Notes: generated from the sequence alone by a model not told the origin. Positions 10,201 to 23,099 are shown, counted from the first letter of the stretch. The stretch: 64,000 nucleotides of DNA from Ampelomyces quisqualis (GCA_018398575.1 JAGTXZ010000018.1:2852001-2916000), one strand, 5' to 3'. A program made the numbers and translations.

Positions 10201-12600
10201 CCTTGTTAATCTTTTACGTGTTGTTAATAAGCTAATATCCTTTATCTTTCTTGGCTACTAGAAACTATAGGTTTTAGTATTAACTTCTGCACAGTTTAAG
10301 AGCCTCTTAGTTAATCTACTCCTGTACTATTTTAACTACTACTTCTCTAAGTTTTTAGGGAATAGAGAATTAATTAGCTTGCTACGCCTTGTAAGGAATA
10401 GTGTCAATTTTAATTAGGGGTACTACCTTATAGCTAACCTGTCTTGATTTACTAAAGTCCTAGGCTAGGGCAGCTTCCTATTAGTATAGTAGCTCCTCTA
10501 GCATAGCTTATTCTTATAGGAGCAGATCTAGAGAGATCTTTATTTTCAACAGGCGTTCTAACGTAAGCCTTATGCCTCTAGGGAACTTTACGTATAGTAG
10601 CTTAAAGTAGCTTAAGAATAGAGCGTTCTTCTTATTTGGTACCTATTAAATGCGCGCACGCTCTTTCTAATCTTAATACCTGCTAATATCTCTTAAGGCC
10701 TGTCCTAAGTTATCTACTAGCTGGACCTTTTAAGCTTTTTGCTTATGCAAAGTGCTAACGTTAAAGAAAACGTTATTTAATTATAGATTAGTTATACGCT
10801 TTAGCTAAATTGTTATTACTTTAACAGGTAACCTCTTCTTGCTAGTTGTTTTACTAAGCTCTTGCTCCTAGAAGCTCTTAGCACTAATATTAATCCTAAG
10901 ACTCTAAGAGAGCTGCCTTACAACACTTGCTATAATATTTTAAGAGTAGTAGCCTACGCTGTTGCTAACAAGCATGTATATTCTATTACTGTTACTAATA
11001 ATAATAGATCTGTTAGGCCCTGCGCCTATAGTGCCTACACCTAGCTACTAGAAGAACTATGTTTCTAAGGAAATAATTAGTAATAAAGATTTCTGTTAGA
11101 GCTACTCTGTTACTAACTTTATTACTAGCTGATTATTGCTTAGAGTATTAGGGTCTAGTTAAAGCTATATTAAGTTTAATTAATAGTTCTAGTCTAGCTG
11201 TGCAATAGGTTTAGATAGGAGTAAAACGCTAGCAATTACACTCCCCTAACGTTTCCTACAAGAGGCCTAGAGTAGAGTCCTAGCGCGTTAATCTAATTGC
11301 CTCTTGTGTACACAAATCTTGTACTATGTTTACTATCCTTACTAAAGATTTAGTAGTAGGTTAGCCTATTGGTAGCGTACTTAATTCTGGCTTAAGCGTC
11401 TGTTAGAAAGAGATTGCCTAGGATAATTGGGTTCGTGCACTCCTTAAGGATAAAGAAGCTAGTGTAGATTTTGATCCTCTTAATAGTAATAGGTACTCCC
11501 TATACAATACCTAAGAACCCTTTAGTTAAACTATTTACTACTACTATCTTTGCAGTTCTTATACTCTTTGGCAGAGATATAATTGGAAGTATAGCTTGTT
11601 CTGCTGTTTTTCTTTTTATAGTGTTAAGCTCTGCGCTAGAGTTAATAAGGCTAAGAAACTAGGTCCTCTTAATGTTAATAGGTACTTTTGGGCACTCTCT
11701 TCTAAGGTGCTCTACGCCTAAGGCTTAATTATACTCCCTCTAACAGTAAGTAGGCTCGCAGAAGTTCTTGTTAGTAGCAAGCTTAAGGCCTAGTTCTTTA
11801 TTACGTTAGATGTACCTTTTAATCTAGCTAATCTCTAGGTCTAACTAGTGTTTAGCATTAATACTAAAGCACTTACTTACTTTTCTGTTTACTGCCTTAA
11901 CTAGCACGTAGTCTAGGAGTAAGCCCTAGGTTAGCAAGTTAACACTAGCACTTATAGTAGGTTAGTCTCTATCTAAGTCTTTGTTAGCGCTTTTAACTGT
12001 TATGTAGCGTGTTAGAGCAACTAAAAGGTCCTTAAACTTAGCTAGCGTGTAGCTTGCTTAGAACAGTTTTTTCTTAACCTCTGGCATATTACTAATAACA
12101 GTCTTAAGCAGTAATAGAACTAGGGTGTTAAGGATACGTTAGATAACTAATTAGGCGTTAGCCTTAAACTTCTAGACTAGCTGCTGCTTCTTTAGGTTCC
12201 TCTTCTTTTACTTTACCGCGTAGGTAGGCTTTAACAGCCCTTTAGTTAGTTAGGTAACATCCTCTATTTCTACATCTCCTAATCTATTACTGCTCGCGAA
12301 TTAAACTAAGTAGTCTTAGCCTAGCTTCTTACTTATAAAGTAGCTGTTATCTTTATCCCTGTAACCTTTTAAGTGCAGGATCCTATTAACTGGTTTCTAA
12401 GGTAGTTTCTAAACCTAAATCTAACTATATACAGGCTGACTATTACTACGCTTTACTTAGTTTTGGCTAATAACTGCAGCTAATACTAAGCTGCTGTTAG
12501 CAAGAAGTTCCTTAGATTTAGTTATAAGGCAGTCTAACATGTCCTAATACTTGTTATAGTTTACTTCTAATAACGCTCCTAAGGTATTAGGTACTAACTG
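7300..12600 (-). pseudogene. pol: pol of element B: protease, RT, RNase H, integrase (decayed)
   Basis: Read right to left. Protease: an I-I-L-G-N-x-F-L-T-D-A flap-like motif with GVPITI upstream (about 11300-11800). RT: about 10750 to 9920, with VAKKDKGYQLINN, the fingers/palm blocks and the active site Y-L-D-N at 9920-9931 (normally Y-L-D-D; the last Asp lost by G to A). It is followed by the lineage-typical connection motif with V-Y-Y-R. RNase H: I-D-A-K-T-L-V-A-Q-L near 9199-9232. Integrase: an HHCC finger with H-x-x-G-H and C-x-x-C around 8560-8740, then a core with S-I-N-V-V-Y where Asp has become Asn, and a C-terminal R-L-F-R-I-H-K-V-R-E-K-G motif near 7735-7800. The stops are predominantly TAG/TAA. 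Confidence 0.88.
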
Positions 12601-14900
12601 TATAGAGACTGTGTTGTTCTTAATAGGAATAGAGGGACTAGGTCTGCCTATAAACTTGGATTTAACCTTAAGAAGGTTAACGTTACGTTTTAGAAAGCGC
12701 TTCTTAATCTTAGCTAAAATAGTCTTAGCCTATTGTGCGTTGCTAAGGCTAGTAACTTAGCCCTGTAGGTTATTAGGCGTCTTCTATTAGAGCATGTTGC
12801 GTTTGTTAAGGAAGCACTAGCTATTAGTAATAAAGCCTTTTAGTGTTAGGTAGTTCTGCTTTAAATGCCCTATCTTATTACAAACCTAACAGTTTATCCT
12901 AAAGCTACTTAGTAGTCTTCTACTAGGACGTCTTTGCTAGTAACTCTAATTGTTGTTTAAGTAGCTGTAGTTCTAGCTGTTGCGCTAATAGTTGTTATTC
13001 CTCTATACTTACTGCTGTTACCTGTAGTTCTGATAGCTCTGGTTCTGTAGGGCTAGCTAAGGTATATACAGTTATAGGGCTCCTAATTACTCTTTAGTTT
13101 GCTTGCAAACTAAGGCATAAATAACTAGGTTGTTTATAAGCTCTGCTTTGCAAGGGGTCTATTGCATGCTTTATAGCTACTGCTTAATAGTTATTTAGTT
13201 AAGCCTAAGCTGTAGCATCTTATCTATAAGGTTATTTACTTTGTTCTTTATAGGCGCTGCACTAGGAGGAGCTTGCTTGCGCTAGTTCTTAGATAGAGTG
13301 CTCTTTGTTAGCAACTAAAGGGTAGCAGGTTAGAAGTTTGTTCCTAGCTTAATTCTAGGTTTAAAGTTGTTTTGCTGCAGTAGGGCTAATAGTTGTTTAG
13401 CTACTAGTTCTACTTTAAACTCTACCTCTAGTTCAAAGGCTCTTATAGCTTCTGCTGGATTTAACATACGCGCTTCTTTCTCTACTTCTAGGCGCTTTGC
13501 TAGATAGTCTTAGATCTTTTTATACTTAAAGTTCTTTAGGGTGTCTGTTTTTAGGCTAAACTTCTCTAGGATCTTTGTTACGTGTTGGAGCGGCAGTCCC
13601 TTAACAAGGTAGTAGCTGCAACAGTCCTTATTAATAGTGCCTGCTTTAATACACCTTTTACTACAGATTTAAAAGTCCTGTAGGTAGTCTCTAATCTTTA
13701 GGTCTAATCTTATTTGGCACTAACCTAGCTAGTGTTTAAAGTACTCTACACGCTCTTCCTGTTAACCTTTGTTATTATTTCTAAAGCGTTGTTAGAGGCT
13801 ATTGCAGAGCTCTCTCTACAAGTAGTTGTCCTAGGCTTTTGCATACTCTTTAGACGCCTGTATAATAGTCCTCTGTCTTGGCTTATAGTAGGCTACTAGT
13901 CTGTTAATTATTATCTAGTCTGTAAAGCTATAGTACTTTAAGAAGTCTTTGAAACGCTCTAGAAAGTCTGTAACGTTAGTACTATTAAACAATAGTATGT
14001 TCTCTGCTAGGTAGGATAGTAACTGCGTTGTGTATAATAGGGGCTGCACTTAGTTAAGAGACTTTACTAGCATCTAAAGGGCTCTTAACATCAAGTTATC
14101 TTAGCCTGTGCTTCTGCGCCTAGAGTGCCCTTCTAATAGCTATTTAGCCTACTTCTTTAGCGCACTACTTATATTTGCGCTAGCTTCTCTTATTAACTCT
14201 ATAGGCGTTAGCAGTAGAGCTTCCTGTCTGTTAAGGTATTTAAGGCGTTAACAGCTTAATGTGCTGTTAAGCAGTTCTATATTGTCTCTGCGTTGCTTTT
14301 GTAGGCTGCCTAAATAGTAGTTAGAGCTTATTCAAATAAACTAAAGAAGAGCAATAGCCTAAAAGACTAGGATTAAAGTTACTACTTTGTGTAGGGTTGC
14401 TAAAAAACTAAAGGCTTAAGCTTTTCTAATGTCTAATAGCGCTTCTGTTGTAAAGTCTACTAATTTCTTCCTAATTTCTTTATACTTGCTGTCTAAGCAA
14501 TTGTTAATTTTTTCTTCTTTCTAACTGCCTGTTTTAATGTCTTCCTTAGTCTACTCTTAGTTGTTTCTACTGTCTGTGCTCTAGGACTTCCTTAGTATGC
14601 TATATGCTTAGTAGAGCGCAATAACTTTACGCTTTTACTTAGCCTAATACAGCTTTAGCTGCAGCTTGCGTCTCGCTCCTTTAGCTATTACTCTGCTTTT
14701 TAAGGTCTGCTTAATCCCCCTTCTAACTTAGTTCTAGTAGTAGCTAATTTAGGTACTTTAGATAGGCGTTGCTCCAGATCCTACTTTCTGTTCCTCTGAT
14801 CTTAGAGTATTAACTCTATGTTCTCAGAATAGATACTAATTATATTCTAGAAAGAACTGTAGTAGCTTGCCAAACACTTGTTAGACTATTAAGTTTCTGT
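12600..14900 (-). pseudogene. gag: gag of element B (decayed)
   Basis: Minus-strand Gag. A CX2CX4HX4C zinc knuckle lies at 12850-12891 (C-*-V-C-N-K-I-G-H-L-K-Q-N-Y; the last Cys is now Tyr). Upstream, a capsid-like helical region is well readable around 13200-14100, with CSKRCIKAGTINKDCCSYYL and then VTKILEKFSLKTDTLKNF. Downstream of the knuckle the protein runs toward the protease. It is longer than a minimal Gag, which partly explains the 12.45-kb element length. The start codon is not resolved. Confidence 0.8.
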
Positions 14901-15006
14901 AATTTCTAGGTTACAAGGACTATAGAAGAGCGTAGGTATATGCGCAGGTGCGCAGCCTTCTAAGGCCTAGGCTAATAGAAATTTAGAGTTGTAATTGGTT
15001 GCTATA

Positions 15007-15192
15007 TGTAGTAGAGCGTTATTTACCTCTAAGGCCTATTAGATTTGATGTAGATTTAAATATATTATTATTAGGTGTGTATATTGTTAGTTGTTCTGTC
15101 CTCTAATAGCCCTTTAGCTATTGTATCTTATCTATGCCCTTAGCTGTGCCCCAAGCGTCTTTTAGACTTACTTCCTATATTACTTTACTACA
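15007..15192 (-). repeat. 5' LTR of element B
   Basis: 186 bp, TGTAGTAGAGC to TTACTACA, followed by the 4-bp duplication atac. This is the better preserved of the two B LTRs. Confidence 0.93.
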
Positions 15193-15196
15193 ATAC

Positions 15197-16302
15197 CTAC
15201 GCTTCTTTATAACTAAGGCCTTAGCTTATACCTTAATACTTTTGTTAATACTAGTGCTTAAGGTTTCCTATTTTTAAATTTACAAATTATTTTATCTGTT
15301 TCCAAAGCCTTACAGCAACCTATCTAGAAGCTCCTCTTCTAGGTTTAGGTGCGCAGCTTTAAGGATTAGATTACTTCTTTAGTTACTTAATATATTCAAC
15401 TACACTTAAATATTAATAGCCAAAAGATTTTAAACTGTCTATTTCTTATCCTTAATCTTAGGTCTTAGGATTATATACTTAGCCTCTAATAGTTAAGACA
15501 ATTTAAGATTTAATTAGACACAGATAGGTTATAGTTTATTTAGCTATCTAAGTACCCCTATTTATATAATTCTTTACCTTCTATTCCTACTATTCTATAT
15601 TAAGCTATAGTGCCAGACACTATCTATCTTAATGTGCAATAACGCAACGCCCTATAGGAGAAAGAAGACTATTGTATCTAAAATAGTCCTTACTGTTCCT
15701 CTTCTTTTATTTATTGTATTAAGGGATACTTAAAGCTCCTATCAGCCCAAAAAATCTTAGAGATTCCTTATACCCTAACTAAGCAAACCCACTTAGAGTC
15801 TAAATTCTCTTTAAGCACCTGTATAGCTCTTATTTCTGCTAATGCATTTTACTTTATTATAAAGAAGCCCTAGAACAAGTTCTTTACAATAAGCCTCTAT
15901 AGGATTAATAGGATCCTTGCCTCTAAGGACAACGCAGACAATTAAAGCCAATTAGATAAGAAATTACCTGCCTGTTACTTCTAGTATTAGAATATATTTA
16001 GTAAGTTAGCAGCCAATTAATTACCTCTTTACTATCTGTATAATTACAAGATTATTCTTAAAGAACTATTACTAAATGCGTTTAGTCTTCTGTACAAGCA
16101 AAACTAGGAGGAGCTTAAAGCTACTAAGGCCTACGTCTAGGACTACCTTTAGAAGAGTTTTATTAAGGCTAGCCAAAGTTCTTTTGCTTTACTTATCCTC
16201 TATATACGCAAACCAAATAGAGATATACGCATCTATATAGACTACTAAAAGATTAACGCCCTTACGCGCAAGGACGTCTATCTAATCCCTTATATTAATA
16301 AG
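15197..16302 (+). pseudogene. pol: pol of chromovirus copy A, N-terminal part up to RT fingers
   Basis: Continues copy A after element B. The pol frame reads through stops with the pre-RT segment and then the RT entry motifs (V-R-K-x-N-x-D-I-R-I and D-Y-x-K-I-N-A) near 16200-16260, and K-D-V-Y-L-I-P-Y-I-N-K just before the break. At 16302 copy C of the same family interrupts the RT domain. The frame resumes at 42155 with L-L-L-R-P-S-K-A-K-I-F after removing the duplication ataag. The protease is presumably encoded in the first few hundred bases, but I could not find a convincing D-S/T-G motif. Confidence 0.82.
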
Positions 16303-16601
16303 TGTAACAACGCAGGTAGGTACAGCTATTAGGATTAAATCAGATACGTATTAGAGGCATATAGGAGTGCGTGTTGTATCAGAGATTCTAGATTAGCTAT
16401 ATACCTATAGGTCTTGTATAGAAGAACAAGAGAAACTTGTCCTCTATCTATGCTATAGGCTTATATTTATAGTAGGCGTAGCAGCTAAGTTAGAGCGCTG
16501 TTAGAGCGCTTTTAGTTCTAATCTACTAGCTCCCTATATAATCTATTACTAAGCCTTTATAAGGTATTAGATATAATATGTGTTTACATGTGCTTGTTAC
16601 A
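16303..16601 (-). repeat. 3' LTR of chromovirus copy C
   Basis: 299 bp in reverse orientation (TGTAACAACGCAGG to GCTTGTTACA). Confidence 0.95.
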
Positions 16602-16616
16602 TTACCTCTCTTCTTA
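16602..16616 (-). other. Polypurine tract of copy C
   Basis: Minus strand reads TAAGAAGAGAGGTAA next to the 3' LTR. Copy E has AAGAAGGGGGGTAA at the same place, and copy A has aagaagaaagg on the plus strand before 45954. Confidence 0.65.
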
Positions 16617-16924
16617 AAATTAATAGTCTCTATCAATTAGGTCTATATTAGTGTTGTTTTAGATACCTTTCTAAATTGTTGTAAACTCTTATTTACCTTA
16701 AGTTTATTTTAGAATAATGTAATATAGCTGTTTGTTGTTGTTTTGATTAGCGCACTAGCGCGTTTAACGTTCTTAACTTTACCTTAAGCTTTTTAAGCAT
16801 ATATACAAGGCTAGCCCTCTAGTATACTACTTCTCTATACTCTCCCCCTTACGTTTGTATACCTAAAGCTATCTAAGCCTTGTTCTTTCTTAATTACTAG
16901 CTAACTATATAGTAGATATACATA

Positions 16925-17614
16925 ATGCCTATTTCTGTCTCTTCTAAGGCTTATCCTCTAGCCTATTAGGTTATTTACCTATAGGCTGCAAGGGCTTTTA
17001 CCTGCAGCTATTTTAATATTAAGTTTAGATTCTATTTAGACGTGTCTAAGAAGTGTGCTTATTGTACACTCTTAAATAAGAAGTGTTACCTAGTTCCCCT
17101 ATATGTAGGCTAAGAGTATAATAGCCTTTCTAGAGCCCTTAACTATAGGTTTACTGCCTTAGGTAGAGACAAGTCTAACAAGGTAGTGTTAGAGCAGAAG
17201 GCTGCTGTTAAGGAGGTAGCGTTTTAGTTAGCTGCTGTTATACAAGTAGGCACTACACAAGTAGCTAACATAAACAACGCTAACTTATTAGTTAGCGCTT
17301 ATTACTAGAGGGAGGAGCTGGCTAAGGAGGTTAGGGTAATAGCTAAGAAGGTTAGGTTACTTAAGAGAAGTATAGTAAGGTTAACTAGTATAGTTACTTA
17401 GCTAGTAGATGTTATAATAGCATTAAGAGCTAATTAGTTAGTAAAGCAAGAGGAGGCACAAAAGGCAGCGCTAGAGGCTAGTACTTGCAGTAAGCAGGGC
17501 TAGAACAAAAGACTACTAGGTAGTACGTTAGTATCTACACCTAGAGATTTAGACAATTAAGAACATTCTACTAGTAGTAACAATAGTCTACTGTTAGATC
17601 TAATAGAAGAGTAA
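16925..17614 (+). pseudogene. Conserved antisense ORF of the chromovirus, copy C (230 codons)
   Basis: An ATG-to-TAA frame of exactly 690 nt runs opposite to gag-pol, between the end of pol and the 3' LTR. The same frame of the same length exists in copy A (44941-45630, minus) and copy E (47253-47942, plus). In-frame stops are only TAG/TAA at Gln- or Trp-compatible positions and differ between copies. The N-terminus is MPISV-x-x-x-AY. A C-x2-C-x6-C motif lies at residues 44, 47 and 54, inside KKCAYCTLLNKKCYLV. Residues about 95-190 are a charged, probably coiled-coil region (EELAKEVRVIAKKVRLLKRS). The tail is Ser/Leu/Glu-rich. The motif resembles half of a fungal zinc cluster, but I do not recognise the family. 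An accessory protein of the retroelement is the best reading. Confidence 0.68.
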
Positions 17615-17629
17615 GACTTCTATTGTTAA

Positions 17630-20600
17630 TAGCTGTTACTTACTAGTGTAGTAGTTGCAATAACAAGTTTAATTTCCCTAATATAATTATCTTGCAATAC
17701 TATAAGATCTTTAACTCCTTTTTCCTATACTGTAATCTATTTGGCTAACGCTTATAGAAGTCCTAGCTGTTTTAGATAGCGTTTATAGAACGCTTGCAAT
17801 ATATATAGAGCGCCTATAAAGTTTAAGGCATTATACTAGGTAGGGTTAGGATTATAGCCTACCTATTTTACATAATACTTTAGGATAGAGTAGTATAGCT
17901 TGCTAGCTAGGATCTCTTTAACTTTCTATTCTTTAATGCCTTAAATTAGGATACTAGATAAGTTTAGGCTTAGCTAACTAGCTAGGGAGTTGTTAGGGTC
18001 CTTGCAGAGGATATCTAGAGCAAACACGTTATAGATCTTAGATTCTTTAGGTAGCTTTAGTTAAAATAAATAGCTAACTTATTCTAGAACTTTAAAAGAG
18101 CCTTTCTACAATTTAGCAAGTTTGCAACTTAGGCGGGTAACAGATAGGTTTTAGGTTAAGAGGTAAACCTTGTTACCTACTACCTAATTAATAGGTTAAC
18201 AATATTTATTTACTTTAGTAGCTATTTATTACTACGCCTTCTCTATATTGTCTTTAGCTGTGCGCTAGGCTTTATGCATGTAAGTAGCTAACCTTAAGGC
18301 ATCCTTAACGTTTATATCTTTGTGTTTTAAAGAAAATAATACTTAATCCTAGCTCTATTATAGTTTAGATCTAAACAGAAGCTAGTATAGTGCTATACTA
18401 ATTGCAGAGTGCAGTAGTGTAGCTTAAGCTTAATTAATTATTAGCAAAAGGTTACTCTAGTTGTTCTAGTAGTAGAATACAAAGGGCCTTAATTGTTAAT
18501 TAATATACTTGTTTATAATCTTAGTTTATCTATCAGTTTGTTTATAGTAGGCTGTAGAAAGCTTAATTTGCACGCCTAGGATCTTGCAGAACTTAGACTA
18601 GAATTAAGATATAAACTAGAGGCTGCAGTTAAACACTATACTTTTAGGCGTATAGCTAAATTAGTATACCTATTAGATAAACAAATAAGCTATTTCCTAG
18701 GCGTTAATAGTCTTATAACACAGGATAGAGATAGCTTGCTTTAATAGGCAATTAATAATAACTATAATTTAATTATAGCTATGCTAATTAGTTAGAAATG
18801 TCTTAAAATCTATACACAAATACTATATAGGCCTGTCAGAAATTAGTAATAGATAGAAGAACTCTTAGGATTAGAGCTGTCTTAGATAGGATCTTTAACA
18901 GGAAACGCAGTTTTGTACATAGCGTTTACATATAGCCTCTATACCTTTCTAGTAGTATTACTAAGCCAAGAGCTAATACATCTTTATAGCGCTTAGGTAG
19001 GCAGTAGATACCTAATTATAAGCTTCTCTAATTAGTTAAGTATATAAAGAGGAATCCCTAGGTACACATAGGCGTAAGTAATACAGTAGTAGTCCTTTTT
19101 AGACATAATACAGCTGTAGTAGCGTAAGGCGTTCTTCCTTAAAGAAGCGGCAATTCTCTGCTAATAGAGCTTTAATTAGTTCTAATAAGTTAAGATTTAG
19201 GGGGGCACTAATAGATTAGACTAAAATAGCTAAAACATTAATCTCTAGCTAGTTACAGACGTAGTTCTAAGCTAGTTTAGAGTTAACTAGAGGGTTTAGG
19301 CGTTTAAGTCCTAGAAGTACACAGGATCTATTGTCTTGTTAGGCAGCCTTAACCTTGCTAACGTCCTATTCCCTTTAGCTTAGGATATTAGCTTACTTGT
19401 TAAGCTTACTAGGCGTGTACTTAATGCAGAAATTAAAAGAAGTAATAATCTCTACCTATTGTGCTTAACATGTATTAAAAACCTTAGTAGTTATAAAGTA
19501 TTCTAAGAAGCAGTAATCTAAATACACCTAGATTTAACTCTGTATAGAGGTAAGTTTAGCTTTCTACTTTTTAAACGCTTTTAAGATAGCAAAAAGTTCT
19601 TTGTTATATATTTCCTAATTAAGCTTAGCCCTAGATAAGGTATAACTATAGAAGGCTATAGGATACTACTTGTTGTTAAGGTACTTCTAAGAGAGTACCC
19701 CTACTATTACTCTATCTAACGCGTTAGTTTCTAACTTTGTGTTATACTTGGGATAGAAATAAGATAGCGTAGGAATAGCTAAGAGTAAGGCTTTAATCTA
19801 ATTAAAAGCCTGTTAGCAGTCTATAGTCTATTCAAACAGTATAGAGGGACTTTAAAGCTTTAGGATTAGTTTGGCTACACAGAAGAAATCCTTAATAAAC
19901 TATTAATAGAAACTAGCAAAACCAAGAAATAACTTAACGCTAGTAACTATAGTAGGTTTAGCCTAGTTTTAGAGTGCTTCTACCTTGTTAGAGTTAACTT
20001 TAGTGCCCTAGTTTGTTAAAACGTAGCCTAGATACTTTGTGCAGGTTATATAGAATTTACTCTTCTAAATGTCTACTTAGAGTCCTACAGTACATAGGCG
20101 CTCCAAGACCTTTTGGACGTGTTCCTAATATAAGTTTATATCTTCTAAGTAGATTAGGATGTTATTAAGATACGCAATGCAGAAATTGTTAAGATAATTA
20201 ATTAGTATATTATTTATATAGCGCTAATACGTTGCTAGCCTATTACACAAGCCAAAAGGAAGAACCTTACACTTATATGTACTGTAATAGGTCTAAAAGG
20301 TAGTATACTCTTTAGAGTCTAGATCTATACAAATTTTGTTAAAGGCAGCCTAGATATTAAACTTAGTAAAGATCTTAGCTTTAGAGGGACGTAATAGCAG
20401 CTTATTAATGCAAGGGATTAAATAGACGTCCTTGCGCGTAAGAGCGTTAATCTTCTAGTAGTCTACACAGATGCGTATATCTCTATTTAGTTTGCGTACA
20501 CAGAGAATAGGTAAAGCAAAAGGGCTTTGGCTAGCCTTAATAAAACTCTTCTAAAGGTGTTCCTAGACGTAGGCCTTAGTAGCTTTAAGCTTCTCCTAAT

Positions 20601-21516
20601 TCTGCTTGTACAGGGGACTAAACGCATTTAGTAATAGTTCTTTAAGGACAATCTTGTAATTATACAAACAGTAAGAAGGCAATTAATTAGCTGCTGACTT
20701 GCTAAATACATCCTAATACTAGAAGTAGCAGGCAGGTAATCTCTTATCTAATTAGCTTTAATTATCTGCGTTGTCCTTAGAGGCAAGAATCCTATTAATC
20801 TTATAGAGGCTTATTGTAAAGAACTTGTTCTAGGGCTTCTTTATAATAAAGTAAAATGCATTAGCAGAAATAAGAGCTATGCAGGTGCTTAGAGGGGATT
20901 TGGACTCTAAGTAGGTTTGCTTAGTTAGGGTATAAGGAATCTCTAAGATTTTTTGGGCTAATAGAAGCTTTAAGCATCCCTTAATACAATAAATAGAAGA
21001 AGAAGAACAGTAAGGACTATTTTAGATATAATAGTCTTCTTTCTTCTATAGGGCGTTGCGTTATTACACATTGAGATAGATAGTAGCTAGCACTATAGCT
21101 TAATATAGGATAGTAGGAATAGAGGGTAAAGGATTGTATAAATAGGGGTACTTAGATAGCCAAATAAACTATAACCTATCTATGTCTAATTGAATCTTAA
21201 ATTGTCTTAACTATTAGAGGCTAAGTATACAATCCTAAGACCTAAGATTAAGGATAAGAAATAGATAGTTCAAAATCTTTTAGCTATTAATATTTAAGTG
21301 TAGTTAAATATATTAAGTAACTAAAGAAGTAATCTAATTCTTAAAGCCGCGCACCTAAACCTAGAAGGGGAGCTTCTAGATAGGTTACTGCAAGGCTTTA
21401 GAAACAGATAAAACAATTTATAAATTCAAAAATAAAAAACCTTAAGCACTAGTGTTAACAAGAGTATTAAGGCGTAAGCTAAGGCCTTAGTTGTAAAGAA
21501 GTGTAGACATAAGAAA
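17630..21516 (-). pseudogene. pol: pol of chromovirus copy C: RT, RNase H, integrase, chromodomain (decayed)
   Basis: Minus strand, all domains in the usual chromovirus order. The RT active site at 20161-20172 is Y-L-N-N (normally Y-L-D-D; both Asp lost by G to A). RNase H spans about 19356-19736. The integrase spans about 18486-19036, with an HHCC finger, the catalytic core and the Q-T-N-R-Q-T block that normally reads Q-T-D-G-Q-T-E. The chromodomain spans about 17802-17943, with the V-K-x-x-G-Y-N-P-x-P core preceded by E-V-K-E-I-L-A-S-K. The chromodomain is expected to direct integration to heterochromatin. The frame ends about 16 bp from the end of the antisense ORF, so the two genes are convergent. 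Confidence 0.88.
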
Positions 21517-21585
21517 ATAAGGACTGCAAAACAAATAGGAAAGGTTAAGGTAGAATAGATTGTAACAGCTTAGGCCTAGGGAGGA

Positions 21586-22856
21586 GTGTTCTCCTAGGCG
21601 CTTCTGTTTCCTGTACAATATACCTCCTAATTAGGTTACTCTTAAGTATCTTTATACTTATCTACTTCTATAGCTTTAATCTAACGCACATAAGGCTTTG
21701 TGTAGTTACTAGAGTAGTGTCCTAGCTTACTACAATTGTAACAACTACTAGAGGTCTTCTGTTATTCTAGCTTAAGGGTCTTTATAGGAAGACGCACTAT
21801 TATAGATTAATAGGCTAGCGTAGAATTTGTTAGAGCGTTAGTAGTAGTAGTCTAATTTAGCTCTAAATTCTGTTGTAGGGCTAACCTAATTGGCAACTTA
21901 GCAGTAGCTAGTGTTATACTTAGTATAGGGTTATTCTTCTGCTCTATATTGTATACAGTAAGGTGTTCTACTATCTAATTAAATAAGTTCTTCTATTAGT
22001 GCCTAAATCCTAGGTTAGGGGCTTGCAACCCTAGCGTAATCTTAGTCTATAAGTAGTAAAACTACTCTAAAGAGAGTACTTATCTCTTAACTGCAGAACT
22101 TAAAAACCTAGCTTTAAACAAAGGGAACGTTTCCTCCTTTATTATCTGCAATTAATTAAACGCTATATAGCTTTCAGCTACCTTATTGCCTGTAATAAAA
22201 TAGGACTTAAGTAGCTTAACTATTTGCTTAGCGTTCTAGAATTACTCTTAATTAGTATCTAATAAATATTATAGCTTAAGATAGCCCTTAGCTAATCCTG
22301 TAGTATAGCCCTATACTAAGGCTATATGTTGTCTTTTAGTCTAATAGTAATCTAAGTTAATTTTAAGTTAATCCTAGATTAAGGCCTGCTATTAGCAGAA
22401 GGTAGAATCTTTTCTATCGCTAAGATTGTCTATATTAGGCGTTTTCTTAGATTGTTAAAGTTAGTAAGAGCCTTTATAGCAATATAAGTACTTAGATATA
22501 GAGCTGTTAGATAAATAGTAGGGTGCAGAATTATTCTAGGGTAATTTGGTAGTAGGTAGAGGCTTGTCTAGTCCTACTAATAGAGTTAGTCCTTTCTTAA
22601 AAGAATTAATTTCTGCTAGAGCCTGTTTCAAATCTTATCGTAATTAATTAACCTCTATTTAGGCAAGGGTTAGATTTAGTGCAGCTTTAGGCTAAGGGAG
22701 TTTCTTAGTGTCTGTCTTTTTTGCTTTAGCACTCTGTTACTAGGTTGTTATAGTTGATATAGAGTTGTCTTAGAGAAAGGCTTCTAAGGTTAGTTCTTTA
22801 GGGGGAGTTATTAGCGTTGCCTCTAATACTCCTAGGTTATTAATAGTCTCTAAGTT
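21586..22856 (-). pseudogene. gag: gag of chromovirus copy C (decayed)
   Basis: Minus-strand homologue of the A, E and F gag. The zinc knuckle at 21702-21743 keeps C-Y-N-C-S-K-L-G-H and loses only the last Cys (now Tyr), making it the best preserved knuckle of the four copies together with F. The rest carries many TAG/TAA codons. Confidence 0.82.
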
Positions 22857-23099
22857 TCTATTATAGCGCCAAATGCAACTTTTCTAAAGTAATCCTAACT
22901 GTTGTGTTGATAGGAAGATCTAAACCTAAAGGCTTTGGCTGTTAGGAGATCTAAGGGATCTTAACTGTGTTTAATAGATTTAAGGTTACAAATAGATCTA
23001 ATTTAGATAGAGTTCTAGACGTTTTAACGCAATCTTTTTAAAAGTAAATAGCAATATTATCTAAATGCTATTACTAGTAGGACAAAGTTTCTTTTGTAA

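Larger units (their letters stand above)
2740..15192 (-). mobile_element. Element B: 12.45-kb Ty3/gypsy retrotransposon nested in A
   Basis: Two 186-bp LTRs (2740-2925 and 15007-15192) begin TGTAGTAGAGC and end TTACTACA (TTACTATA on the left). They are flanked by a 4-bp target duplication atac (2736-2739 and 15193-15196); the length of A comes out exactly right only with 4 bp. gag and pol read leftward on the minus strand: Gag knuckle near 12870, protease about 11300-11800, RT about 9920-10750, RNase H about 9070-9450, integrase about 7700-8740. A 4-kb region between the integrase and the left LTR is unusually long and carries coding-like tracts on the opposite strand. RT, RNase H and integrase motifs match a widespread fungal gypsy lineage without a chromodomain that I could see. 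Confidence 0.9.

Noticed and set aside
10862..11662. Two plus-strand open frames (10862-11044 and 11471-11662) that look fairly coding
   Set aside because: The minus strand at 11300-11800 reads as the B protease with an I-I-L-G-N-x-F-L flap, so the second frame is a shadow. The first has no independent support.
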